DNA of 64,000 nucleotides, from contig CP085834.1 in NCBI GenBank assembly GCA_020809705.1, positions 124,001 through 188,000 of the forward strand. The letters run 5' to 3'. How positions within the stretch are numbered: position 1 is the first letter of the stretch; each line of letters opens with the position of its first letter. The notes below the pieces were generated by a model, which made no database searches, was not told the origin of the DNA, and saw only the letters and a list, made by a program, of their open reading frames with translations. A program made the position numbers and the translations under genes. Source of the stretch: Calonectria ilicicola (lineage: Eukaryota > Ascomycota > Sordariomycetes > Hypocreales > Nectriaceae). This document shows positions 49,552-60,248 of this stretch, piece by piece.

Positions 49552-51327
49552 ATGTACATCCAACTGCTCCTTACTGGGACAAATCCCCCACTACTTTCGA
49601 TCGGCATTGTTACTGTTTTGGTTAGTAGTTCTATTTCATCGCGGACGTGGATTTTCTGAAGGCTAACGTTTGAGTAGGCTGCTTGTCTGTACATCAAGCA
49701 CTTTGTTTTGCATCCATTGGCGAAATACCCCGGGCCCTTTCTTGGTCGCTGTACAAATCTTTATGCCGCATACCATGCCTGGAAGGGAACTCTACACATA
49801 GACATGTATAGGTGCCATCAGAAATATGGTAGGTTGTGTCTAGAACGTTGGAAGATGTATGTCTACGGCTAACAATGGTGGCAGGACCTATTGTTCGATA
49901 CGGTCCATCTCGACTTCTCATCAATACCAACACTGCTATGAAACGTAGGTATACTTTGTGGTGTCAAGATATTCTTTGTCCAATTTTACATAATGCTAAC
50001 TGGGGTGGACCCCGTGCCAGAAATCCATTCTCATAGCGCAAACAACCTGAAGTCTGCTGTTTACCAGGTCATGGTACATGGAGCCCCAAATACCCTCACA
50101 ATCCGCCGTAAGGAAGAGCATGCGTGGAGACGAAAAATCCTTAGTCTAGCTCTTTCAGATTCTAGAATGCTCTCATATGAAGGCATCGTCAAGAGACACA
50201 TCACAGCTCTTTGTGACAATATAGAAGAAAATGCCAAACAAAATGAGGCAGCCAGTGTCAAAAAATCACTCGATATGTCTCGTCAAAGTAAGCATTTAGC
50301 GCTGTCTTTATGATGCAAGGGTAATAACAAATTATGTACAGGCGATTATTTCACGTTCGACATCATGTCCGAGGCTATATTTGGTGTCAAATACAACGCT
50401 CTGAAGGAAACGACCTACCGTTTTGTTGCACAGGCACTTGAGGAATCCAACGTTCGAGTGAGCGCTCTAGTCCAGGCTCCCATTTTAATACTCGGCAGGC
50501 TAGACAAGCGTTTGTTCAAGCATTCCATCAAGGGGCGAAATAAATTTCTGGGATTCATTACTTCTCTCTTGCGCGACAGACCAAAGGCCTGCGGTGCAGA
50601 TAACGTATTTTCCTTCCTAGAGGGCGCCAAGGATCCAGACAGCGGGAAAGCGCTAGACAAATCACAAATCAGGGCTGAATGTGCCACTCTTGTCGTCGCT
50701 GGATCCGATACATCATCATCCACGCTTGCTGCCACTCTTTTCTACCTCAGTCGCAACGCTAAAGCCTACAATCGTGTGTGTGAGGAAATCCGCGGCAAGT
50801 TCAAGAGTCAAGACGAGATCCATTTGGGCCCTCAACTCAATTCGTGCACTTACCTCCGCGCCTGTATTGATGAGGCCCTTCGAATGTCTCCTCCCGTTGG
50901 TGGGGCTTTGTGGCGGGAGGTTTCACCAGGCGGCATGGTTGTTGACTCGATACATTTGCCCGCAGGTGTGGACGTGGGTACAGGGCTCTATAGCATTCAT
51001 CACAATGAAGCCTATCACAGAAACCCGATGAAATTTATCCCTGAGAGGTGGATTGTTGGAGAAGAAGGCTCAACTAAGGAGTCGGTTGAAATATCGAGAA
51101 CCGCCTTTGCTCCATTCTCTACTGGTCCTCGGAGTTGTGTAGGCAAAGGCTTTGCCTATCATAAAATGACTCTAACACTAGCTCATGTCATACAAAGGTT
51201 TGACTTTGCCCATGTCAGCCCACTTGTATCTGCAGATGGACCGGGAGGAATGGAAGAATTTTTATTGAGTGACCATATTACCGGGGCGAAAAAAGAACTA
51301 GGGCTTTACTTCACCACCCGTCCATAG
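49552..51327 (+). CDS. Cytochrome P450 B
   Basis: P450 monooxygenase of 510 residues in five exons: 49552..49620, 49678..49828, 49885..49944, 50021..50287 and 50342..51327; every intron is 53-76 bp with matching phase. The first exon gives a membrane helix ([11 protein letters not shown] onward), followed by [10 protein letters not shown]. Further marks are [26 protein letters not shown]-helix [14 protein letters not shown]-helix [16 protein letters not shown] and heme loop [12 protein letters not shown]. It shares the segment LRACI-EALR and the W/R-REV-PGG pattern with P450 A, marking them as paralogues. The likely role is another oxidation step on the lipid side chain; the reaction cannot be read from sequence. 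Confidence 0.92.
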
Positions 51328-51625
51328 CATGTATGAATGGCAGAAATATATTAAGGGCTTTGTGTTCAAAAATGGCTACATATCCAAGTAGGGCGAAGCA
51401 GCAAGCACTTCGAAAGAGATAAAAGTCAGTGATTCAGAGCATCGTTAATAAACTCATCCTTCAATAAAAATAAGTCGCCTGCTTTCCCCATACAAAAATT
51501 TAGGTTTCTTCATGGCGTATTCCTAATGTCTCATCTAGAACGACGATTTACTCTCCAAATTTGTAGCATCCGTTGGAGGAAGAAGCAGTTCCATTCTCAT
51601 TGGCGATACCCGGCATATCAAGAGT

Positions 51626-52616
51626 TTAAACCATAGCTCCAAACTCGTTATGAACCATATCAAATCCTATAGCTAGCCCCTCTGCCCATTCCAAAGCTCT
51701 CAACCTCTCCTCCTCCACCTTCTTCCAGCTCCAAGAAACTTTCTCATTCCGCAGTTCTGACCCAGAAGCCACATGTTGTGGCTCTCCTTTTTCCACCTCT
51801 GTCTCTGACTGCACCCCCGTCTCAGGTCCCAACAGTCTTGCCGCTCTCAGGAATTTCTCAGGGGGCACTGTCAGTCGCCCACATTTTACGACACATCTCG
51901 AAATGGCTGTCGCATACACGACTGGGCGATTTGAGCCAGGTTTATCTGCTCCCGATGGCTTCCAAGGCTGAAACGTGTAAAGGCGAGCTTTTCGGTCCGT
52001 TTGGACGAAATAAGTCACCACGTACAGCCACTTCTTGTCCCAGGTCAGTACACGACTATACATGTCAAATGCGGCTCCAGGTTTCATTTCCCTCTTGAAT
52101 GTGCACGAAGCACCCGCGAGAATGACGCCAACTCCATTCTTGCACTCATCACGAATACCCCCGTGGATCGCCTGAGCCCGCAAGGCAGCCAACAGTTCAG
52201 TGCGAGCAACATCAAGATCTGAGAAAAACGTGCTATTGGACTTGTGCATGTTGTAGTCCGTTTCCAGCAGCGATACCCTAGAATTCGTGACAATAGGCTT
52301 GAATACGGAACCAGGTTCAGCGCTGAAGTGGTCCGTCGCAGGCCACCAAGTTCTTTTAATGACTCGAAACTTCACACAGTTAGTGAATTCAAGCGACTAG
52401 ATTTATCCAAATATACTGCACACTTACATGCCACACAAACGGCATCATCTTCAAGTTTAAGGATAAAAATGCCACTCCGAGGATTGTACAAAGCCCATAG
52501 GAAAAGAATGCGCCGTTTGAGTTTCCTATCCACTTTGGGAATTCCATGACGGAGTAGCCAATGGCTCCGCGAATAGACTGTGCATGGCGCTGGATTTGAT
52601 CCGAGTATTGCACCAT
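51626..52616 (-). CDS. THEM6-like acyl thioesterase (4HBT_2 hot-dog fold)
   Basis: Two minus-strand exons, 52616..52428 and 52369..51626, join phase-0 and give 310 residues. An N-terminal membrane helix (about residues 30-55) ends at NLKMMPFVWH. The hot-dog domain starts with LLETDYNMHKSNSTFFSDLDVART, the hallmark of the THEM6/4HBT_2 family. The conserved DYN-HKSNS segment supplies the presumed active-site Asp. Members are acyl-CoA thioesterase-like but few are characterised. In this context it could release or edit the FAS-derived acyl chain; that is inference. TGACGTGA lies about 360 bp upstream. The first intron has donor GTAAGT and an AAG acceptor. Confidence 0.87.
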
Positions 52617-53973
52617 GTTTGCTGTGCTGACCGGGCTCTACCTCTGTTCAAACACTGGTCTCACGGCGATTTTAATGGCAAAAATTATATTGGGCAAATT
52701 GGGACACAACCCGAGCCAGAGTAAATCTACGGAAACAGCTTCAGATATTTTACAGTGTCTATTCAGAGCATATGAGCACATCATGCAGAGCAATATGTGT
52801 TCATTTTATGGGCGCCCACAACCTAAGATTAGTTGCTGGTCCTCTTATTTTGATGCTGTCAGCTCTTTTTTTTTAAAAAAAAAAAAAAATAAATAAATTA
52901 AATTAAAAATAATAAATTAGCTGAGCAGAATGGTGAGCACGCACGGACCTTGTATAGAGTAAGCAGCGGGTCAGTCGTTGACGTGATTTTATTGGCCGGA
53001 TTAGACTTGAGGCCCCTACCGCTTAGCGCCGAAAATCACACGGAGCAAAATATCAAAGCGCGAAGAACGGCAAGGATCATCAGTAGCAGCCTTAAAAATA
53101 GATTGGGCATTTGCGCCTTCAGCGGAGAATGACAGCTTTGATATCTTTGTTAATTTGATGATGGGGACTTTTTTTCTTTAACAAACATACGTGGGTTCTG
53201 AGCATTCTTATACTTGTGCACGTATACTAATTGTGAGTGTTTCACACATGTTAATGGCTGAATATGGTTCCGTATTCGCCATGAGTGCTGTACTCAGTTA
53301 ATGCGCCCTGAGAGATAAACCCCCCACAGATGATGAAATAGTTGTTTTCCATCTGTATTATAGAATTAGGGTGTTGCAAATATAATCTATTCGTTTTTTA
53401 TAGTCATTATTTTGTAGAAAGAGGTCTACTCGGCCATTAAAGCAAGAGATGCCATTTTTCTTCTGGCATACCCTAGACATCAAAGGGAAGACTCTTGGTG
53501 ACATCATTCGCACATGAGCCGCCCCTGCACGGCCCTTTTGCAAGCGGAAGCCACTTTTATGGGGCGCTAGAATGGATATTATTGGATACATTACTGTGCC
53601 GAGAATGGCCAACCAATTGGCGTTGAGCAATCATTTAGGCAGAAGTGGGTGTGTGTTTTCGTTTGGGGAATGAAAGCTCCTGAATCTGAAATCCCATTTC
53701 CTTGCACATGGAGAAGCTGGATGGAGCAAAGAGCCGCCTCCGCGGTCGGTTATCTCTTCCGCCAGGAGTAGCTAGGTGAACAACACACACAGGAACGTGA
53801 ATGCATGTTATATCCTACATAGTATAGCATAGCAGGGCACATTTGGTGTACAAAAAAAGGGAATCGTTTATGTTTGTTTGTATTATAAAATTTCATGCAC
53901 CATCTGTTTGACTGCCAGGTGCCAAATCAGCCCCTTTGTTTACCCAGCGCTCCCTCCCAACACGCGCTTCACA
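52617..53973. promoter_or_regulatory. Intergenic region; promoter of the thioesterase gene, low-complexity tract
   Basis: TGACGTGA lies at 52979..52986 upstream of the thioesterase. A T-run followed by an A/T-only stretch occupies about 52866..52919. No gene is seen between 53.0 and 53.97 kb; the frame at 53630..53358 (minus) has no recognisable content. Confidence 0.45.
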
Positions 53974-54729
53974 TCACCAAGGGATCTCCTGTCCCGTCTG
54001 CGTGATGAACTTGCCTCCAGCCGACTCTCTTGTAGCTCCATCAATCACTGTCAACATGTCCTTGACATTCTTCTCCACCGTGTCTGGAGGGCCAGGGGCG
54101 TAGTTCCACTCCTTTGCAACAAAGTTGCCGGCCCGCGTCTGGACCCAGCCAGGATGCAAGGCCACAGCCACCAGGGCCTCATTCTGGATGTGCAGAGCAC
54201 GCGTGATCCAGTTCAGGGCAGCTTTGCTCGGTCCGTACGCGCCGCCGGGGACGGGCTCTTGCGCGCCGATGCCACCCACCGACGACGTCACGTTGATGAG
54301 CTTGGGCGATGATGCGGCATTTTGCAAAAGGGGCCACAGAGCCTGGAAGACCATTAATGGCGCAATGGCATTTGTTTCGTACGCGGTTCGGAGGTCTGCA
54401 GCCGATGTCTGTGCGGCCACCGCCAAAGGTGGGCACATGCCGGCGTTGTTGATGAGTACATCGATGTGGTCAAGAGACTCTCCCACCTCCTTGGTGACGG
54501 CAGCGCGGAAGTCTTCAGGAGATGGAGCTGTGCTAAAGTCCTGCACGACAATGTGGAGGACGCTTCCCTCGCTGGGGGTAATGCTCTCGGCCTTGACGCT
54601 TGCAGCAGCTTCAGCATTGCGAACTGTCGCAACCACTGTTGTGTTGGGTCGTGCAAGAAGCTCCTTTACAAGACCCAGTCCGAGGCCGCGGTTGCCTCCA
54701 GTAACGACGTAGATCTTGTTGCCAGCCAT
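53974..54729 (-). CDS. Short-chain dehydrogenase/reductase 1
   Basis: Intronless NAD(P)-dependent SDR of 251 residues. It has the cofactor motif TGGNRGLG near residues 10-17, NNAG near 93-96, the catalytic Ser in NVTSSVGG, and the YGPSK Tyr-Lys pair near 165. It resembles the group that includes fungal norsolorinic acid ketoreductases and C-factor-like proteins. GC content, especially at third codon positions, is clearly higher than in neighbouring genes. TGACGTGG (reverse strand, 54974..54981) lies about 245 bp upstream. It could reduce or oxidise the side-chain oxygen placed by a P450; substrate unknown. Confidence 0.92.
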   Translation of the reverse strand: MAGNKIYVVTGGNRGLGLGLVKELLARPNTTVVATVRNAEAAASVKAESITPSEGSVLHIVVQDFSTAPSPEDFRAAVTKEVGESLDHIDVLINNAGMCPPLAVAAQTSAADLRTAYETNAIAPLMVFQALWPLLQNAASSPKLINVTSSVGGIGAQEPVPGGAYGPSKAALNWITRALHIQNEALVAVALHPGWVQTRAGNFVAKEWNYAPGPPDTVEKNVKDMLTVIDGATRESAGGKFITQTGQEIPW

Positions 54730-55707
54730 CGTGAATCACGTTAATATCACAGCGACAGTGGTATCAAATATGTGGAAAAAGTCCAAGGATAAAGAAAGTG
54801 GCAGTGTGGCAAGAAATAACAGAGTGTCGGGTGTCGTGTCTTGTGGTACAACAAAAAGCGAAATTTTAAGGGGTCAAGATTTTGTCACATCAGGGGCACC
54901 CCCCCATATTTATAGTGGAAGAGTAAGGCTCGCCAAGAGGTATCACACGTTATTTATTGCCTAATCAGAGATGCCACGTCATAGCTACGCGCGGGGTAAA
55001 TGCGGCTGTTGGTTGGGCTTCTTTATAGTGTAGACCGACATGTTGATCATTTCGTCTTGAGGGCTCATTCGAGCTCTGGCTCCTCATGATGGAGGCATTT
55101 CATCAAAATATGACTAGTCAGATTTTATGGCGTTTATTTCATTCTATGGATGTAAATTAAGTCTGGTTGAATTTTATTTTTATGTATTGCAGAAAAATAA
55201 TCCACAGAATTTGCGCCACCGTCGTGCCATTTTTCTTAGTTAGACCCTACAATACAACCAAAAACATTCCCTAATTTTCCTTATTTATGCATGCTTAAAG
55301 AGCACCAATTAAAATGTTAGGCATTTGATAAAACCATGAACCAATTGAATGGATGCCCCAAATTGAGAGTGAAGCTGCCACAAAGAAGTGTGACGATTCT
55401 GTGGGAAATCAAGAATGACATCCCCAAACCCACTCAAAATCGCACATAGTTGGTTACAAACACCCCCATATCTATTGGACCTGAATCTTAACGCAGATAT
55501 TTTCACGGAATTCCCTCACGTAAGCTAATCATTTTGGTGCGAGTATGCGCGCCATCGCGTTTGCTTACCACATGACCTTGCTTCTGTCCGAGAAACGGTG
55601 ACATTAATGTTTTTGTGTACGTACTTAAGAGACTGATTCTGCGATCTGCACTCGCAAAAGTTCCTGCCAAGTCGCAATTGCCAAGCTATCGTTGCGGGGC
55701 CCTCGAA
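54730..55707. promoter_or_regulatory. Divergent promoter region of SDR 1 and P450 C
   Basis: No gene is seen. Contains CCACGTCA at 54974..54981 and a run of seven C near 54898-54904. The rest is AT-rich. Confidence 0.4.
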
Positions 55708-57533
55708 ATGCATTCGCTCATCAAGAGTGTCTGGTCTGAGCGACCCTCGGACCTCATTTACATCGTCGCAGCGCTATCTGTAGGCTCTATTGTAAGTGCG
55801 GACTATTATGCTCAATAAAATACTCTGTGTCTAATCCTGGGACTGTGCACTACTGCAGGCAATATGGCTTTATGTGGTGGTTCATCGTCTTTTTTTCCAT
55901 CCCTTACGATCTAGCCCTGGCCCTCTCGTTGCGAGGATATCTAGCCTCTACAACACGTTCCATATTTGGCAGCGTGATGAAGCTCGCAATCTCCATAATC
56001 TTCATGAGAAATACGGACCTGTTGTTCGATATGGCCCCAATAACATTAGCATCAGGAGTCCCGAGGCCATCAGAATGCTTTATACTAATAGCACGTACAC
56101 GAGAAAAGCAGACTCTTATCTGGCATTTCCCCGCAATCCTGATAAGGCTAGTTTGTTCTCTAGTATCAGGAAGGATGTGCATGCACGAAAGCGCCGCATT
56201 CTTCGGTACGGGTTCTCTGACTCAGCTCTTAGGGATGCCGAGGTTACTGTTAAAAAGCACGTTGCCATGTTATGCCGATGTCTAGAGCTTCTAGAAAGTG
56301 ATGATGGTGAGGGGCATACTGCATTTGACAAAGAGTCTTCTGGGGCGTGGAGCACACCCAAGAACTACTCGACCTGGATCAATCGGTATTCATTTGATCT
56401 TTCCAGCGACCTATCCCTGTCTAGATCTTTTAGCATGATGGAATCGGGCGACAATAGAAATATTGTTGATGTGATTCATGACAATATGTGGGCCGAGAAT
56501 GTGGTGAGTTGTCGAACAGTGGTAACCTATTGAAGAAGATTGTTAATGTATCCTTTCTTGCTTCTAGACTGGATCCGCGATCCCTCTCCTTCAGAAATGG
56601 AAACTCAAAGGACCACTACTATACAAGTGGATTCTTTCTTCAAAGCCATTCGACGATTTTGTAGAGGCTGGTGCCTCTGATCGTGTCCGCGAAAAGATTG
56701 AAGGCTCAGACAAGAACAAGAAGGACTTTGTGTTCTGGCTGACCGATCGAGTGGATACCGAGAAGGGAGAGCTTCTTGAAATGGATGAGCTGAAAGAAGA
56801 AATTATTCTATTGATTACTGCCGGTAAGCCTTGCTAATTGCTCTGAGAGGATGTGCAGTGGCTTACATTTATTTCAGGTGGCGACACGTCGTCAACTACG
56901 ATTTCTGCCGCAATGTATTACCTTCTGCACGATCAAGCCAAGCTTGAAAGGCTGCAGAAAGAGGTTCGTAGTGTTTTTGCCAAGGTAGAAGACATATCGT
57001 TTGCCGGTGGTACAACTTCTTGCGTCTATCTTCGTGCTTGCATCGATGAAGCATTGAGGATGGCTCCACCAGCAGGCTCGGTGCTCCGTCGCCAGGTTGA
57101 GCCCAGCGGCGTCATCATCAACAACGAGGTCTACCCTTCTGGAACGAATATTGGTGTTCCCGTCTTTTCGATGCATCATGACCCGCTGTACTTCCCTGAC
57201 CCATTCAAGTTCCAGCCAGAACGTTGGATCCCAGGCGAGACCCTGGCTGATGGCACACTGGTTACGCCTGAATTTGTGAAGCGTGCATCAAGCGCATTCC
57301 TGCCATTCAGCGCTGGCACACGAAGCTGCATCGGAAAGCCATTAGCATATATGCAAATGCAAGTTCTCTATGCAACCTTGGTGTGGACTTTTGATATGAG
57401 ACTCTGTCAGGAGCGGTGGGTAAATGGAAACAGGAGCGGTCAAGGACCTGACCCGACCGAGGAGTATCAGCTGGTGGACATATTTACGTCGTGGAAGAAT
57501 GGGCCACTCATAGAGGTCAAGAGCAGAGTGTAG
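55708..57533 (+). CDS. Cytochrome P450 C
   Basis: P450 monooxygenase of 546 residues in four exons: 55708..55791, 55859..56503, 56568..56823 and 56878..57533. The third exon has no start-like codon, and its translation (TGSAIPLLQKW onward) was recovered by following splice sites. Marks are an N-terminal membrane helix, FHPLRSSPGPL, RYGPNNISIRS, the I-helix LITAGGDTSSTTIS split by an intron, K-helix DEALRMAP, PERWIPGE and heme loop FSAGTRSCIGKPL. The [14 protein letters not shown] segment groups it with P450 A and B, giving three related P450s within 10.5 kb. It is probably part of the same oxidation sequence. Confidence 0.92.
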
Positions 57534-58398
57534 TTGTATTTACTTCGTAATTAAGCTAGATGCTTTCTACGACATGACATTAAGCTTAAATAGATTGATG
57601 GTACATAGAAAGCACTCGCAACAAAGATTATACAACAGCCCAACTTCATTCTTCGTCGAAAATAGAGATATATGTCACACAGGGGAAACAATAAAACAAT
57701 AGCGATAGATGGGTTAATTTTGAGGCAGAGAATCTTAGCTCTGGAATTGTAGTAGATCAGATACTTGCTAGACAAGGTTGGCAAAAGAAAAGCTCCAGCA
57801 ACCGACACAGTTTTCTCTAGAGCTATGCCGAGCTTGTCTCGATATTCAAGAAAGGATTAGCAATTTGGTCAAATTTCACTGGGATGAGATTGAAGCGGAA
57901 AACTGAGTAGAGATGACATTTGGGGTAATCGCGTGGAATAAGAATGGGAATCAATAATGCTCCAACGACTCATGACCTGTAATTTCCCTTACCAAAATGA
58001 CATACACTGTACTGTAATATTTCTGAAGGCTTCCGCGTAAGGATTCATTTTTAGAAGTGGTGCCAAAGGTGGTACGCGCTGGCTTCCATTTTAGCTGACG
58101 TCATCAATTTTGCCCTGCTGACGGCATTAATTGATATCCCTCCTCAAGATATTATGCCATCCAAAAATGGATGTGGAAACACTTGAATGGACCTTTATGC
58201 ATAGAAATGGGTCCAGGAATTTCATCTCAATGTGATTTGAATGTAATTGTATAAAAAGTTAATTTTATGCCTATTTTAGTACTGAAAGCTTGAAGAATCA
58301 ATTGAATCCATTTACTCGTGGTAGAGTTTTTTTTGGATGAGATTTATACATACTTTATTGAAATATCTTTTAAAGTCTAATAATATTGGAAGAATACC
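57534..58398. promoter_or_regulatory. Promoter region of SDR 2
   Basis: TGACGTCA palindrome at 58096..58103, about 300 bp before the ATG. The frame at 57808..57551 (minus) has no family resemblance. AT-rich near the start codon. Confidence 0.45.
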
Positions 58399-59451
58399 AT
58401 GGCAGACTTGCAGTCTCTTCAAGGGAAGAATATTGTGATTACCGGTGCTGGCGGGTAAGACGTTGTCTATCATCTGATGATGGTTATTCTACCCAATTCC
58501 TGATCAAAGAGAAATGAGAAGAAGACCATGTAACATATGAATTACTAACCCTGATTAGGAGTATCGGAACACAGACGACTCTTGTATTTGCTCACGCCGG
58601 TGCCAGTATTCTGCTACTGGCGGACATATCCGCTGATGTGCTTGATACCCTTCGTCAGAAGATTGAACAGCAAACCAAAAAAATACACTGCCGCCTTATT
58701 TTTCAAGTCTGTGACATCACAGATGAAAACCAAGTTAGCCATCTCTTGGCCCATCTAGATCCCTTTGGAGGTGTCGATGTCATGGTCAATAATGCAGGGG
58801 TATTTCCCACAGAGCTTGATGGAGATGCTGTGGAGGTAGATCCGAAAGCTTGGGAGTTGACACACAGGATCAATGTCATAGGGACATGGCTGGGCTGCAA
58901 GTATGCCGTTCTGAGCCTGCGGAGACATAAAAAGCGATCTGGAAGCGTGATTAACATAAGCTCAATCGCAGGGCTAGTGGGAAGCGCGACCCCTCAACTG
59001 GCTTACACAGCCTCTAAAGGCGCCGTGATTGCCATGACAAGGGAACTGGGAATTTTCCATGCCAGAGAGGGTTATCGGTTCAACTGTCTTTGTCCTGCTC
59101 CGTTGAATAGTCCAATGCTTAACGAGTTTTTGGATAAGGAGGATGAGCCGACAAAGACCGCCGATGACGATCACAGCTCGAGTACGACCAAGATGAGCCG
59201 CAGGCAGAGACGGGAAGTGCACCTTCCGCAGGGAAGATTCGGGGAGCCAGTCGAAGTGGCTGGCGCCGCTTTGTTTCTTGCCAGTGACGCGAGCGCTTTT
59301 GTGAATTCTACAGAGCTGGTTGTAGATGGTGGTTTAACAAAGGTAAGTGATTCACGGTTAGACAATATGAACGTGTTTATCAACTCATTAATAATAGGCC
59401 TACGTGACATCCGAGGGACAGAAACACAATTCTATTTTAAGTAACTTTTGA
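58399..59451 (+). CDS. Short-chain dehydrogenase/reductase 2
   Basis: NAD(P)-dependent SDR of 297 residues in three exons: 58399..58454, 58559..59342 and 59398..59451. The first intron (104 bp) splits the cofactor motif ITGAGGSIG; the second adds the C-terminal AYVTSEGQKHNSILSNF. Classical SDR marks follow: an acidic residue in LLLADIS after the second strand (favouring NAD), VNNAGV, catalytic Ser in NISSIAG, YTASK Tyr-Lys pair, and C-terminal ASAFVNSTELVVDGG. This is the dehydrogenase type that usually oxidises alcohols or acts as a 3-oxoacyl reductase. It is separate from SDR 1 in sequence. Role in the pathway is inferred from position. Confidence 0.92.
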
Positions 59452-60248
59452 AAAGGCTGTCGCCTGCAAACAGAACTAGGACAAGACTCTGAATATCTGC
59501 GATTAGCAAGAAATATATATATAAGGCCAATGAATCGAGCGAGATCCTGATCTAGTTCTCATATTGATGAATCGTACTCAGTTCTATGAAAAAATTCCAA
59601 GATCTTCATGATGACAAAATTATTGACTAAAAGTACAGGCAATGAATCGATGGATAGGCAGAGGAAAATGTCGACATCGGATGAAGTAAAACACCGCCAA
59701 GCTGGCTTTTTTCATTTTTAACAATAAACCTCTCAAGTTAAGCTCTATCTCAGCTCTTATTGTCAATCCACTATAAAATTTGGAAATTTCTACTACAAAG
59801 CTCTAAGTTAATATATAAATAAATTATAATAAAAATTAAACAAAATGGCATGAAAATGGAAGCTTCTAGTAGTTCGGCGAGTGCCACATTTTAAGGCAGA
59901 ATATTAAGGAAGGTGCGCCCATGTTTGAGAGGACCTGAATTGGCCAATGGTGAATTGTTCCTCGTATGTGTTCCGGAATGGAAACCCTATTTAGAGTGTG
60001 GAGAGGTTGCGGGGTCGCGAGAGATGCCAAGATAACGGAGCCTTCCCCAAGTTGATGAAACAACGGCGGACATACTCTCGCTATCCGTGCGGAGAGTCTG
60101 GAACTAAACCCTGCGCGGTGGGAATGGAAGATTCTCCCAGTGGTTCCTTGTGGGATCACTTTTGTAGGTCTTTAAGTAGCCCTCCCTAGCTGACCTACTT
60201 GCGGCTTTCCAACCCCAAGACTTTATTGTTTTGTCGATATCCTTCAAT
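59452..60248. other. Intergenic, no gene seen
   Basis: AT-rich to about 59.86 kb, then more balanced. No TGACGT or tox-box-like element was found. Presumed promoter of P450 D. Confidence 0.4.

Noticed and set aside
57551..57808. 85-codon hydrophobic frame on the minus strand
   Set aside because: AT-rich spacer; hydrophobicity follows from composition and no partner exons are seen.
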